The notes: generated from the letters alone by a model not told the origin. DNA of 29,009 nucleotides from an uncultured Clostridium sp. (GCA_902492105.1 CABUKD010000026.1:1-29009), one strand, 5' to 3'; positions 7,930-16,949 are shown, numbered from the stretch's first letter. Program-made: numbers and translations.

Positions 7930-7945
7930 TGGATGCTATTGGATG

Positions 7946-8155
7946 CTAAATGAATTCAATTCCCAAAGGAGTACTCCCCTCCTCCAAGCCCACTTTTCTT
8001 TCAAACTGAGAGAAAAGGGATTCGGTGTATCCACGACCATACTTTTCAGCCCTAGTAACACTGATTCCTGCCTGTAGTTTGCCTGAGTGGAAAATGGTGA
8101 GAGTAATTTCGTTTGTGTCTTCATTGATGGTGCAAATAGCGAAGTTGTCCTTCAT
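7946..8155 (-). CDS. Small orphan protein, unknown function
   Basis: 69 residues, soluble, with an alternating pattern (NFAICTINEDTNEITLTIFH, then KLQAGISVTRAEKYGRGY) that suggests a small beta-rich fold. I do not recognise the family. The ATG at 8155 is nine bases from AAGGAG and preferred over a TTG at 8161, which would be only three bases away. It has a near-perfect promoter (8188-8216) and a shared terminator, so it is monocistronic. Codon use is less AT-biased than in the neighbouring RNase J gene, as in the small gene at 3124. A minus-strand ORF overlapping it in another frame (7936-8124) has no ribosome binding site and is taken as a shadow. Confidence 0.7.
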   Translation of the reverse strand: MKDNFAICTINEDTNEITLTIFHSGKLQAGISVTRAEKYGRGYTESLFSQFERKVGLEEGSTPLGIEFI

Positions 8156-8187
8156 ATTCAATAGCTCCTTTACTATAAGATACTATT

Positions 8188-8216
8188 ATTATACTATAAA
8201 TTTAACCCAAAGTCAA
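8188..8216 (-). promoter_or_regulatory. Sigma-A promoter of the small gene at 7946-8155
   Basis: On the minus strand: TTGACT (8211-8216), a 17-base spacer and TATAAT (8188-8193). The -35 box is fused to the T-run of the preceding terminator. Confidence 0.8.
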
Positions 8217-8251
8217 AAAAGAGAGTGTTAACGTATTTTTGTTAACACTCT
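8215..8251 (-). terminator. Terminator of the small gene at 8270
   Basis: Perfect 11-bp stem (AGAGTGTTAAC, 8222-8232, with GTTAACACTCT, 8241-8251). On the minus strand a six-base T-run follows (8215-8220). Confidence 0.85.
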
Positions 8252-8269
8252 TTGTGGGTGAAAGGGTAT

Positions 8270-8500
8270 TTACCTTTTTACTTTCACTTCGTAGAATTCA
8301 ATGTTTAGTACTTCTTTCAGATGATTTACTACATGAGTAAGTTTTGGGCTTTTAACCCAAAAGACATTTTCGGAGAATTCAACTCCTCCTTGGCTGTAAA
8401 TATACGTTGTAAGTTCTGCCAACTGTTCTTTTGCTATTCTAGTTTTACGTTTTACAATGTACTCACCGTACCGCACCTCAAAGATTTCTACATCTAACAC
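8270..8500 (-). CDS. Small orphan protein, unknown function
   Basis: 76 residues, soluble, with mixed charge (VEIFEVRYGEYIVKRKTRIA, later FWVKSPKLTHVVNHL); the family is not recognised. The frame is open to ATG at 8521, but AAAGGAG lies inside that longer version and is eight bases from the GTG at 8500, so GTG is the likely start. It has its own promoter at 8546-8574, which begins right after the stop codon of the deacetylase gene, and a strong terminator. It is therefore an independent gene, though read-through from the sigV operon is possible because I see no terminator between them. Confidence 0.7.
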   Translation of the reverse strand: MLDVEIFEVRYGEYIVKRKTRIAKEQLAELTTYIYSQGGVEFSENVFWVKSPKLTHVVNHLKEVLNIEFYEVKVKR

Positions 8501-8545
8501 ATCAAATTCTCCTTTCATCATTATATATAAAAAGATGATATTTTT

Positions 8546-8574
8546 ATTATAGCATATTTTCTATTTTATGTCCA
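8546..8574 (-). promoter_or_regulatory. Promoter of the small gene at 8270
   Basis: Minus strand: TGGACA (8569-8574), a 17-base spacer and TATAAT (8546-8551). The -35 box is within a few bases of the upstream gene's stop codon. Confidence 0.75.
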
Positions 8575-8575
8575 C

Positions 8576-9880
8576 TTAATTATTAATTCTATGCATTACC
8601 ATTGGTGTATTTTCTGTAATTGCTTCAAAAGTATATCCATTCTTTTTACCATATTGGATAATAGCTCGTAAAGCATCTACCGTTTTTTGGTTGCCAGAGA
8701 AATCGTGCATTAGTACTACATTATTACCATTTCTGTACAAATCTTTAATTACATTTTGATATACTTCATCTCTGTTTTTAGCTTCTCCTGCATCTCCACT
8801 ACTAACATTCCAGTCATAATAACGGTATCCTCTTTTCACTACTTCTTTTGTTAATTTGGTCATAATTTTAGGATTAAAACTGCTAATGGTATTAGAACTA
8901 CCGCCCGGGAATCTAGTTAAATTAGTAGTAACACCAGTTGATTTTTTAATTTTGTCTTGCAGTTTTGTTATATTTTCCATATAAGCTTCTACAGATTGAT
9001 ATATTTTTTTATAATCATGAGAATAACCATGAATTCCTATACTATGTCCTTCATTCACAATACGTTTTACTAAAACTTCTTGATTAGTATTATAATTCAA
9101 AATAAAAAATGTGGCTTTTACTCCCTCTTCTTTTAAAATATCTAATATTTTAGGAGTAGTATTTAAGCTAGGTCCATCATCAAAGGTTAGGTAAATAACA
9201 CCATTGTTAGAACTATTAGAAGGCTTAGTAGATTCTGTTTTGGTTGGCTTTTCCACTTCTTTAATGCAAATTTTTCTTACCGCTTGTGCCTCATTTCCTG
9301 ATTTATCTTTTACTTTATAAATAAGCTGATATTCTTTGTCATTTACCACCTTTTTTTCTACTTTTACTTCTTTTGTTAGATTCTCATCTACATTATCTTC
9401 TACTACATAACCAGGTTCCTCATATTTTTCATTCTCATAAAGTGTCATTTCTGCTCTGCCTTTTAATTCTATTTTTGGAGCTACATGGTCTTCTACTTTT
9501 ATAGTTCTTTGTAGTTCTTTTATTTTATCTTTATGATATGTATATTGATAGTGAATTTGATAAGTTCCTGGTTTTTCTATATTTACTTCACCTGTTGTTA
9601 CTACATCTTGTGACACATCTTTTTGATGATATGTAGCTGTTACTCCCAATTCTCTATATGGTTCATTTACTTCTAACTGTATGGTTTCTTCTCCTAGCAT
9701 TGTAAGAATAGGTTCTTCTTTTATATAATCATATCCTACATATCCACAAAGACATAAATCTAATAATAGGATAATAATAGCAATTTTAAGACGCTTTGTT
9801 CTTCTAGTAAACATAGCAATAATCATTATTAGTAGTAAAATTGCTGCAATTGTTAGTATAATAATATAACTTGTTTTCAC
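8576..9880 (-). CDS. Membrane-anchored polysaccharide (peptidoglycan) deacetylase, PdaV/PgdA-like
   Basis: 434 residues. Two hydrophobic segments at about residues 4-23 and 32-50 anchor it in the membrane. An Ig-like/DUF5011-type stretch of about 150 residues follows (repeated pattern with DHVAPKIELKG and KDKSGNEAQAV), then a Ser/Thr/Asn linker. The C-terminal NodB deacetylase domain has its motifs intact: TFDDGPS, HGYSH, RFPGGSSN, the YDWNVSSGD strand and LMHD. Such enzymes remove acetyl groups from peptidoglycan sugars outside the cell and block lysozyme. The gene is the last of the sigV-rsiV operon, as in C. difficile csfV-rsiV-pdaV. The GTG start follows GGAG by nine bases. A gap of 140 bases separates it from rsiV, so a separate promoter is possible, but none is clear. 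Confidence 0.9.
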   Translation of the reverse strand: MKTSYIIILTIAAILLLIMIIAMFTRRTKRLKIAIIILLLDLCLCGYVGYDYIKEEPILTMLGEETIQLEVNEPYRELGVTATYHQKDVSQDVVTTGEVNIEKPGTYQIHYQYTYHKDKIKELQRTIKVEDHVAPKIELKGRAEMTLYENEKYEEPGYVVEDNVDENLTKEVKVEKKVVNDKEYQLIYKVKDKSGNEAQAVRKICIKEVEKPTKTESTKPSNSSNNGVIYLTFDDGPSLNTTPKILDILKEEGVKATFFILNYNTNQEVLVKRIVNEGHSIGIHGYSHDYKKIYQSVEAYMENITKLQDKIKKSTGVTTNLTRFPGGSSNTISSFNPKIMTKLTKEVVKRGYRYYDWNVSSGDAGEAKNRDEVYQNVIKDLYRNGNNVVLMHDFSGNQKTVDALRAIIQYGKKNGYTFEAITENTPMVMHRINN

Positions 9881-10020
9881 TTTTCTTTACTCCGTTTCTA
9901 TATCACTTTTTCTTCTATTTTTATTTGCTTTTTAATTCGTTTTCATTTGTTGTTTTTAGCTTTTTATTCTACTTTTCTCCCTTTTGATACATTAACATCT
10001 TCATTTATAAAACTTACCTT

Positions 10021-10914
10021 TTATAAACCTGTAGATTGTATTTCAAATTCTGGCATTCCCATATAGCCAGGTGCAATCTCATATTTGTCAAATACAATTA
10101 CCACATTTCCATTTTCGTTTACATAGAATTTTTGATTTTCTGTAATTCCTTCAAACCATCCTCCATGCTCTAAGTAAGGAAAATCTTCTGGTTCAAAAAA
10201 GTCTCCTGTTCCTTCTTCTTCTATTTGTGCCATTTTTTCCTTAATTTGTGTGTTAATTATTTGCTCATAATTTTCTCCTAATAAATCCTGCAAACTTAGT
10301 TCCTTATTATGGTTTAAATCTATATTGTACATGAACTGTTGTACATGTACATTGGCATGCATACTATCTGTCTGTGTTTGTGTAATTATAAAAGATAAAA
10401 TTCCATTTTGTGCACTTTTAATTTCATAAGAAATATTTAAGTGAATTGGTTCAAACTTATGATTGGTATCATAACTTTCTAATATCTTTTTTGCTTCATA
10501 AGCATCATTTCTTGCTATTTCTATTAGTTCTTGAATTTTTTCATTAATTTTTTGATTTATCGTTTTTTCTAGTTCTGAATTTCCTGTGTTAGTAAGATTA
10601 GGAATCTGTGCATCTATCACATCTACTTCCGTTTTTTCATGGATTTCTCTAATTTGTAACCATTCCACTAGTTGAGACAAAACAGGTATGTTTTCTACTG
10701 CTGATACAAAGTTCGGATTTACATTAATCATAACTACAAAAACAATAAAACAAGTAGCTAGTGTAGTACAAACTTTAATAGTTGTTTTGGCCGCAAAAGA
10801 AAGCCTTTTCTTTTTGGAATTTTTTATTGCCTTATTTACTTCATACGGTAGTTCTTTTGGTATTTTCACAGATTGATAAATCTTTTGTAATGCCTTAAAA
10901 TCTGGCTTTGTCAT
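10021..10914 (-). CDS. rsiV: RsiV-like anti-sigma factor, DUF3298 lysozyme-sensing domain
   Basis: 297 residues. A short cytoplasmic basic N terminus, expected to hold the sigma factor, is followed by one membrane segment at about 44-65. Then comes the segment NPNFVSAVENIPVLSQLVEW, in which VSA looks like the signal-peptidase site that is cut in RsiV when lysozyme binds. The extracellular part has the DUF4163/DUF3298 layout, with LSLQDLLGENYEQIIN and a C-terminal strand region NVVIVFDKYEIAPGYMG that is typical of RsiV. ATG at 10914 overlaps the sigV stop (ATGA) and is eight bases from GGGAGGAG; the open frame extends six codons further but without reason to use it. Tight coupling to sigV supports the anti-sigma call. 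Confidence 0.9.
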   Translation of the reverse strand: MTKPDFKALQKIYQSVKIPKELPYEVNKAIKNSKKKRLSFAAKTTIKVCTTLATCFIVFVVMINVNPNFVSAVENIPVLSQLVEWLQIREIHEKTEVDVIDAQIPNLTNTGNSELEKTINQKINEKIQELIEIARNDAYEAKKILESYDTNHKFEPIHLNISYEIKSAQNGILSFIITQTQTDSMHANVHVQQFMYNIDLNHNKELSLQDLLGENYEQIINTQIKEKMAQIEEEGTGDFFEPEDFPYLEHGGWFEGITENQKFYVNENGNVVIVFDKYEIAPGYMGMPEFEIQSTGL

Positions 10915-11414
10915 CCTTCTTTCTCCTCCCATTCTACTTTTAACTGATCTAAAGCTTGATATAATCTAGATTTAATCGTGTTTTCATTTGTTTTTGTCAC
11001 TTGTGCAATTTCTGATAATTTTAAATCTTCAAAAAAACGTAAAAGAATTACCGTTTTTAGCTTTGGTTTTAACTGGTTTATTTTTTCATATAACTGTATG
11101 TTAGTAGTAAAATCCTCTTCTATTGCTTCTGTTTGATAATCTTCTAGACAAAAAGTAGCATTTTTTCTATTTCTTTTTGTTTCATCAATCGCAGTATTAA
11201 TTAGAATACGATAAAACCAAGTTTTCATAAACTTTGCTTGTTTTATAGATGAAATTTTAGTAAGTGCTTTTGTAATAGCTTCTTGTACAATATCCATTGC
11301 TACTTCTTGATTTCTAGCATAATAATAGGCTACTCGATACCATTTTTCTTCATTTTGTTCAATATATTGAATTAAGTTTTCTATTAGTTCTTGATTTTCA
11401 TTTTGCATTTTCAA
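10911..11414 (-). CDS. sigV: ECF sigma factor, SigV/CsfV-like
   Basis: 167 residues with only sigma region 2 (RVAYYYARNQEVAMDIVQEA, about 27-46, with WFYRILINTAIDETKR after it) and region 4 (LKLSEIAQVTKTNENTIKSR, a helix-turn-helix near the C terminus), as expected for an ECF factor. It ends in an ATGA overlap with rsiV. In Bacillus and C. difficile SigV is released when RsiV is cleaved in the presence of lysozyme, and it turns on cell-wall modification genes; the deacetylase downstream fits that. The start is TTG at 11414, ten bases from AGGAGG; ATG at 11408 is the alternative. The 185-base gap upstream is very AT-rich. Confidence 0.92.
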   Translation of the reverse strand: MKMQNENQELIENLIQYIEQNEEKWYRVAYYYARNQEVAMDIVQEAITKALTKISSIKQAKFMKTWFYRILINTAIDETKRNRKNATFCLEDYQTEAIEEDFTTNIQLYEKINQLKPKLKTVILLRFFEDLKLSEIAQVTKTNENTIKSRLYQALDQLKVEWEEKEG

Positions 11415-11465
11415 AGTAGCCTTTCCTCCTATATTTTTTTGAACTTTTTACTTTTCTATCTTATT

Positions 11466-11493
11466 AGACTTTTTATTAGTATAAAAAGTTTAT
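11466..11493 (-). promoter_or_regulatory. Possible SigV-type autoregulatory promoter
   Basis: The minus strand reads AAAC (11488-11491), then 18 bases, then GTCTAA (from 11470 leftward). This resembles the ECF pattern TGAAAC plus about 16 bases plus CGTC, but it is one base too long and has mismatches. The same bases also form a small hairpin. Weak. Confidence 0.25.
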
Positions 11494-11598
11494 TTTTTTT
11501 ATATTTTTTTACGATTATTACTAAGAATACTTTTGTATTTTGTATTTTTTATCATTGAGTAGCATTTTTTCATACATATTTATAGTTATAATATCTAC

Positions 11599-12495
11599 TT
11601 AAGGAAAAATAGTAGCCCCAATCATTCCTGCATCATTTCCTAGTTTTGCAAGTTTCAAGTCTGGTAAACTTTCTTTATTAAATACATATCGTTTTGCATA
11701 ATATTTCTCTACTAATAATTCGTATAATACTTTTTCAAAATACACAAAACTTCCGCCAAAGCAAATTGCTTGTGGTTCAAAAATATCTATGATATTGGAC
11801 AATCCTACTAATAAATTTTCTGTATAATTATCTAAAAGTTCTTGAACTTTTTCTTCTTTTTTACGTAAATTTAACTCTTCTAATAATTCTTTCGCTGTAA
11901 TAGATTTATTAACTTCTAATATTTGGATTAATTGATTTTTAAAACTCTTCATAGAACAATAAGTTTCAAAACATCCTTTTTTTCCACATTTGCAAAGATT
12001 TCCATCTTTTTTTATAATCATATGTCCTATTTCTAATCCTGGATTTCTTTTAGGGATTAACTCTTTGCCCTGAAAAAAAGCACTTCCTCCTATTCCCGTT
12101 CCTAAACATAAAAATACTGCATCTTCATAAGACTTTAAAGCACCATATTGTTTTTCTGCCAATCCTGCACATTTAGCATCATTTCTAATTTGAATAGGAA
12201 GATTGGTTATTTTTCTTAAAACACCGGTAATATCAAATTCCTGAATTCCTAAATTAACCAATGTAGTAATCTTTCCTTCTTTTGGTGTTCCTGGACTTGC
12301 AATTCCTATTGCTTCGATTGTATATTGTTTTAAAATATTTTGTACATTCTTTTCTAGATAATTTTGAATAAATTCTTCTATATTATTTCCTTCTTCTTTT
12401 AATAAATCTACTTCTTGCTTTTGTATAATCTTTCCTTGTTCTCCTATAACACCAATACCAATATGGCTTCCTCCTAAATCAATTCCTATTTTCAT
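11599..12495 (-). CDS. ROK-family sugar kinase (glucokinase-like)
   Basis: 298 residues, the usual length for single-domain ROK kinases without a DNA-binding N terminus, so an enzyme rather than a NagC/XylR repressor. The phosphate-1 motif is DLGGSHIGIG at the N terminus, GIASPGTP follows, the catalytic Asp is in NDAKCAG, the phosphate-2 loop is CLGTGIGG, and the zinc-binding ROK signature is GHM...CKCGKKGCFETYCS. The final adenosine loop is CFGGSF. It phosphorylates a hexose with ATP (glucose is the default guess; N-acetylmannosamine or fructose cannot be excluded). AAAAGGAGAGG precedes the ATG. It stands alone between the pilus operon terminator and sigV; a weak promoter (TTGCTT, 18 bases, TATAAT around 12615-12645) is possible. 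Confidence 0.88.
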   Translation of the reverse strand: MKIGIDLGGSHIGIGVIGEQGKIIQKQEVDLLKEEGNNIEEFIQNYLEKNVQNILKQYTIEAIGIASPGTPKEGKITTLVNLGIQEFDITGVLRKITNLPIQIRNDAKCAGLAEKQYGALKSYEDAVFLCLGTGIGGSAFFQGKELIPKRNPGLEIGHMIIKKDGNLCKCGKKGCFETYCSMKSFKNQLIQILEVNKSITAKELLEELNLRKKEEKVQELLDNYTENLLVGLSNIIDIFEPQAICFGGSFVYFEKVLYELLVEKYYAKRYVFNKESLPDLKLAKLGNDAGMIGATIFP

Positions 12496-12642
12496 TTTAC
12501 CTCTCCTTTTCTATTTTTTATTTCACCACTATATTTTGTCACATTACTTTTTCGTCTATTTTTTTCTATTTTGCCATTTATTTTTCTTTCCTATTTCTTA
12601 TTTTTACTTCTTCTATTATAATATGTCTTCTGGTAAAAAAGC

Positions 12643-12686
12643 AAAAAAATATAATGAATTCTGTTGGAGAACTCATTATATTTTTT
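12643..12686 (-). terminator. Terminator of the type IV pilus operon
   Basis: Long stem of AAAAAATATAATGAGTTC with its near-perfect complement (one G-T pair) around a loop of seven bases, ending in a T-run on the minus strand. It begins only eight bases after the pilC stop codon. Confidence 0.85.
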
Positions 12687-12693
12687 ATAAAAG

Positions 12694-14043
12694 TTATACA
12701 CCCATAGCTTCGATAAGCCAATTTCCCATATATAGTTGGATACATGGTACTAATACAACAACTACTAAGAAAATTAATAAGATACCAACAAATAAGTAAG
12801 AAATTTCTGGTAATACCTTCATAATTTTGTCTAAGCTGTTTTGAATATCTACATCCATATAGTCTAGTAATTTTTCCATCATTTCAGAAAGGTCTGTTTG
12901 CATACCAATCTTTAACATTTCTATTTCCATAGAACTACATAAACCAGAATTTTCAAACGGTTCTATCCATGAACCACCTATTAAAATATTATTAATAGAA
13001 GTCTCTATCATAGATAACATTACGTAGTTTTTAGCAACTGATTTACTTACCTCCAAAGACTCTTGAATTCTCATTCCATTTTGTAGGTTAAGAAGCATAG
13101 CTCTCATTAATCTAGAAAAATCGATTCCAAATATTAATCTACCAAAAATTGGTGCTTTATATTTAAAATAATGCCAATTGTATTTTCCTTTTGGAGTATT
13201 AATATAACCCACAATAGCAGCAACAATAATTACAAGAATTCCTACCGGAATATACCAATAAAGTGTCAGAGTATCTAAAAAGTCCATAAACCATAAGGTA
13301 ATATCAGGCAAGGTAGCGCTACTTCCCATCTGCGCAAATACATCTTGAATTGCTGGCAATACAAAAATTGTACCTACAATTAATAATGCTAATATAGCAA
13401 AGAATTGCACAATATTTGGAATTAAAATAGATTTTATTTTTTTATTTCTATTCGTAGTATCTTCCAAATATTTTACTGCTTGTGCTAAAGAATTGGTAAG
13501 AGATCCTGAAAGTTCTCCTACTTTAATCATATTAATATAAATGTATGGAAATACATTAGAATAATATTCCATGGTGGTATACATATATTCACCACCTTCA
13601 ACTCCTGCTAAAATATCTTCTAAGATTCCCCTAAAAGATAAATTATCTGTACTGTTAATAATAGTACTTAAAGCATGAATATTGTTGAAGTTCGCCTTTT
13701 TTAATAAATAAAAGTTTTGAGTAAATATAATAACATCTCTTGTTGTAATTTTTTGTCCAGCAGATAAAACTAAGTTAATTTTCTCTTTGGTAGATGGTCT
13801 TGCACTTGCTCGACCTTGAAAAATGCTAGCAGAGTTTGCTGTTTTCATAATATCGTCAATATCAATAATGTTTTTCTTATTTACTTTTCTTCTTGAGCTT
13901 TGATAACTAACTTGTACTACTTCTATTGGTAGTAAATCATTATGTTTTAGCTTTTTAATTAAATTGTTTTTACTAGATTCTTCTACTTTATTTCGTACAA
14001 TCTGTCCCTGCTTTGTTACTGCTCTATATACATATTCTGGCAC
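12694..14043 (-). CDS. pilC: Type IV pilus inner-membrane platform protein PilC
   Basis: 449 residues with the PilC/GspF plan. The N terminus MPEYVYRAVTKQGQ is the usual PilC opening. Two T2SF domains follow, with the typical GGEYMYTTMEYYSNVFPY segment in the first, long hydrophobic segments around residues 210-235 and 255-280, and a last one near 415-440 (LFVGILLIFLVVVVLVP). PilC anchors the PilB and PilT ATPases under the pilus base. A short insertion of low-complexity residues (about 60-95) separates the N terminus from the first domain. The start is GTG, eight bases after GGGGG. It is the last gene of the pilus operon. Confidence 0.93.
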   Translation of the reverse strand: MPEYVYRAVTKQGQIVRNKVEESSKNNLIKKLKHNDLLPIEVVQVSYQSSRRKVNKKNIIDIDDIMKTANSASIFQGRASARPSTKEKINLVLSAGQKITTRDVIIFTQNFYLLKKANFNNIHALSTIINSTDNLSFRGILEDILAGVEGGEYMYTTMEYYSNVFPYIYINMIKVGELSGSLTNSLAQAVKYLEDTTNRNKKIKSILIPNIVQFFAILALLIVGTIFVLPAIQDVFAQMGSSATLPDITLWFMDFLDTLTLYWYIPVGILVIIVAAIVGYINTPKGKYNWHYFKYKAPIFGRLIFGIDFSRLMRAMLLNLQNGMRIQESLEVSKSVAKNYVMLSMIETSINNILIGGSWIEPFENSGLCSSMEIEMLKIGMQTDLSEMMEKLLDYMDVDIQNSLDKIMKVLPEISYLFVGILLIFLVVVVLVPCIQLYMGNWLIEAMGV

Positions 14044-14088
14044 TACACTGTCCCCCTTTTCTCATTGTTTTTTATTAATAGAATTACT

Positions 14089-15213
14089 TTAAATATTTTG
14101 TCTTGCTTTATTTTGGTTATCTTTTTTAATTTTTAGTTGCATAATGGTTCTATTTAATACTTCAATATTCTTTTCTTCTATTTGTGATTTTGCTTGCTCT
14201 AAAGTAATTTTGTCATCTACAAAAAGTTCTGCTAAGGAATTAATAAGCCCTATGCTTCCTTTATCTGCACTACTTTGTATTGCATCTTCTATTTCAGAAA
14301 CGCTAATTTTTTCCTTACGTATCATACCTGCTACAATGTTATCAACCACCATTACTTCTGGTACTAAAACTAAAGAATTATCTTTTCCTTTTAATAGTCT
14401 TTGAGATACTACTAATTTTAATAGAGAAGCAATTAAATATTTAATCGTTTGTTGATCTCTAACATCATAAAAGTTAATCATTCTGTCTATAGTTTCTGCA
14501 CAAGACTTGGTATGTAAAGTACCGATTACTAAGTGTCCTGCTTCTGCGGTTTCAATTGCAGCTTCCATAGTTTCTTTATCACGAATCTCACCTATAATTA
14601 AAATGTCGCAATCCTCTCTTAAAGAGTTTTTAACACCATCACTATAGTTTAAACAATCTCTTCCTACTCCAATTTCTTTTTGAATAATAATAGATTTTTT
14701 ACATTTATGTTTATATTCTACTGGATTTTCCAATGTTAATATTTTTTTATTTTGTGTTTCATTAATTTCATTAATTAAAGCATTTAAAGTAGTAGTTTTA
14801 CCAGAGTTTGTTTTACCTGTTACTAAGATTAATCCTTGTGTTTGGTTCATCATTCTTCTTACAATATCTGGCACTCCTAAATCTTCATATTTTGGTAATT
14901 CATTTTTTATTAATCTTAATACCACTGTTGGCATTTCATCTGCCATAGAAATATTAACTCTTAATCTTAAATCTCCAAATTCAAAAGAAGCATCCAATTT
15001 TTTGGTTTCTTTGTAAACTCTATCTTTATCTAAGTTTCCTCTTACAAAATAATCATAAATTTCAAACATATCTTCTTCTGTTAAAATATCGGTTCCTTCT
15101 ACTTCTACTAAATCTCTTCTAATTCTTAAAATAGGTTTAATGCCACAAATTAAGTGAACATCTGATGCATCTTTTTCTACTGCTTTATTTAAGATTTTCT
15201 CTATATCAACCAT
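14089..15213 (-). CDS. pilT: Type IV pilus retraction ATPase PilT
   Basis: 374 residues, typical PilT length. The N terminus DASDVHLICGIKPILR is the PilT/PAS-like opening. Walker A is GKTNSGKTTT, the Asp box is EDCDILIIGEIRD, the His box is GHLVIGTLHT, and the C-terminal region with AGMIRKEKIS and LAELFVDDKITLEQA corresponds to the PilT retraction signature. It powers pilus disassembly, so these pili should retract and could drive twitching or DNA uptake. GAGGAGG precedes the ATG. It lies between pilB and pilC; gaps are 23 and 45 bases. Confidence 0.94.
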   Translation of the reverse strand: MVDIEKILNKAVEKDASDVHLICGIKPILRIRRDLVEVEGTDILTEEDMFEIYDYFVRGNLDKDRVYKETKKLDASFEFGDLRLRVNISMADEMPTVVLRLIKNELPKYEDLGVPDIVRRMMNQTQGLILVTGKTNSGKTTTLNALINEINETQNKKILTLENPVEYKHKCKKSIIIQKEIGVGRDCLNYSDGVKNSLREDCDILIIGEIRDKETMEAAIETAEAGHLVIGTLHTKSCAETIDRMINFYDVRDQQTIKYLIASLLKLVVSQRLLKGKDNSLVLVPEVMVVDNIVAGMIRKEKISVSEIEDAIQSSADKGSIGLINSLAELFVDDKITLEQAKSQIEEKNIEVLNRTIMQLKIKKDNQNKARQNI

Positions 15214-15236
15214 GATCTTCCTCCTCTGTTTTTTGT

Positions 15237-16859
15237 TTAATAAATAATTAACTTATTATTAATTTCATCTAAAGTAGTAATTCCTTTTAAAACTTTTTGT
15301 ATACCATCTATAACAAGTGGTTTATATCCTAATTCTAATGCCTTTTTTCTAATTTCCATACTAGAAGCATCTCGTGCAATTAGATCTCTAATTTCGTCTT
15401 CTACATTTAATACTTCAAATATACCAATTCTGTCCAAATATCCACTTTGATTACAACGTCTGCAACCTACTGGTTCAAATGTTGTTTTTCCTTCCAAGTC
15501 AAAATCTATATTATATTTCTGTCCTATTTTTGTAATAACTTGCTTTTCTTTTTCTGTAAATTCTCTTTCTTTTGCACAATGAGGACATATTTTTCTTACT
15601 AATCTTTGAGAAACAGATGTAGCTAAAATACTAGAAATATCGTAATTAGAAATTCCCATTTTTCTAAGTCTTGTAATAACTTCTATACTATCTATAGTAT
15701 GAATAGTAGATAATACATAGTGTCCTGTTTGTCCTGCTTGCATTGCTATTTCGGCGGTTTCTTGATCACGGATTTCTCCTACTAAAATAATATCTGGGTC
15801 TTGTCTTAAAACTGTTCTTAAAGCTCCAGAAAAAGTAGTTTTTGCATCAATTTCTATTTGGTTTAAACCATCAATTCTAATTTCTACTGGGTCTTCAATG
15901 GTAGTAATATTAATTTGAGGTCTATTTAAATAATCTATAATACTATAAAGAGTAGTAGTCTTTCCTTCTCCTGTTGGCGCTGCAACTACAGTAATACTGT
16001 TTCTTTTATTAAAGCTTTTATTTACTAATTCTTCATCTTCAGGGAAACCTAGTTCATAAATTTCACGAATGTTTTCATTTTTCTTTAATAATCTTAATAC
16101 AAATTTTTCTCCATAAACATTTTTTTGAGAAGATACACGAATATTATACTCTGGATAAGCTAAAATTCTACCATCTTGTGCTTCTTGTTTTTCTTGGTGC
16201 ATATTAGAAATAGCTTTTAATCTACCAATTAATTGTGCTTGTTTTTCTTTATCAATTTGTGCAGCAGAAACTAATTGTCCATCAATTCTATATCTTACTC
16301 TTACACTCTTTTCTAAAGGTTCTACGTGGATATCACTTGCTCTTTTTTCAATAGCTGTTTTAATAATACTATCTACCAATCCTGATATATCGCTATTTAC
16401 ATTAATATTATCAGAAGCAACCCCCTCTAAAGAGTCCAAGATTTTTTCAATATTGGATTCAAATGTAATATATTTATCCATTACTAGACCTTTATTTAAT
16501 AATAAAAGCCTAATTACTTCTACCGACTTTCTATTAGAAGTATCTGCGAAACATACCTTAATTTTTCCAGAAGCAATTTCAAATGGAATTGCTTTATTTT
16601 GTTTCATTAAATCTAAAGAAATATATTCTAGAACATTAATTCTAATATCATTTTCTAGTAAATAAATTGCTTTCTCATCTAAAATTTCTCCAATAGCATT
16701 AATTAAAATATGAGAATCACATAAACCTAAAATATCAATAATATCTCCCAATTTTTTTCTAGGATGTGTTTTTTGATAATCTAATGCTTTTTCAATGTCT
16801 TCTTCTGATACAATTCCTCTTTTTACTAATTCAATTCCTATTGGTTGTCTTTTTTCCAT
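15237..16859 (-). CDS. pilB: Type IV pilus assembly ATPase PilB
   Basis: 540 residues. An N-terminal MshEN-type domain (IGIELVKRGIVSEEDIEKAL) of the kind that can bind cyclic-di-GMP in some PilB/MshE proteins is followed by the GspE core. The core has the SDIHVEP motif, Walker A APTGEGKTTT (first Gly of the usual GPTGSGKT is Ala), Asp box QDPDIILVGEIRD and His box GHYVLSTIHT. The four-cysteine zinc site is CPHC...CRRC. It drives pilus extension. AAGGAG lies about eight bases before the ATG. The order pilB-pilT-pilC is the standard clostridial arrangement. Whether the MshEN part binds c-di-GMP here is not shown by sequence alone. Confidence 0.95.
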   Translation of the reverse strand: MEKRQPIGIELVKRGIVSEEDIEKALDYQKTHPRKKLGDIIDILGLCDSHILINAIGEILDEKAIYLLENDIRINVLEYISLDLMKQNKAIPFEIASGKIKVCFADTSNRKSVEVIRLLLLNKGLVMDKYITFESNIEKILDSLEGVASDNINVNSDISGLVDSIIKTAIEKRASDIHVEPLEKSVRVRYRIDGQLVSAAQIDKEKQAQLIGRLKAISNMHQEKQEAQDGRILAYPEYNIRVSSQKNVYGEKFVLRLLKKNENIREIYELGFPEDEELVNKSFNKRNSITVVAAPTGEGKTTTLYSIIDYLNRPQINITTIEDPVEIRIDGLNQIEIDAKTTFSGALRTVLRQDPDIILVGEIRDQETAEIAMQAGQTGHYVLSTIHTIDSIEVITRLRKMGISNYDISSILATSVSQRLVRKICPHCAKEREFTEKEKQVITKIGQKYNIDFDLEGKTTFEPVGCRRCNQSGYLDRIGIFEVLNVEDEIRDLIARDASSMEIRKKALELGYKPLVIDGIQKVLKGITTLDEINNKLIIY

Positions 16860-16949
16860 TTGTTAATCTCCTTTCTATTTTTCTTTTGTCATTATTATTA
16901 TACTACAAAATCAGTCAAATCAATACAAAATTATTGCATTTTCAATAAT

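Noticed and set aside
7936..8124. 62-residue minus-strand ORF overlapping the small gene at 7946-8155
   Set aside because: No ribosome binding site at its start; the overlapping frame has an AAGGAG, a promoter and sensible composition.
12536..12799. 87-residue plus-strand ORF rich in Phe and Tyr
   Set aside because: It crosses the pilus operon terminator and the end of pilC on the opposite strand; composition is that of T-rich non-coding DNA.
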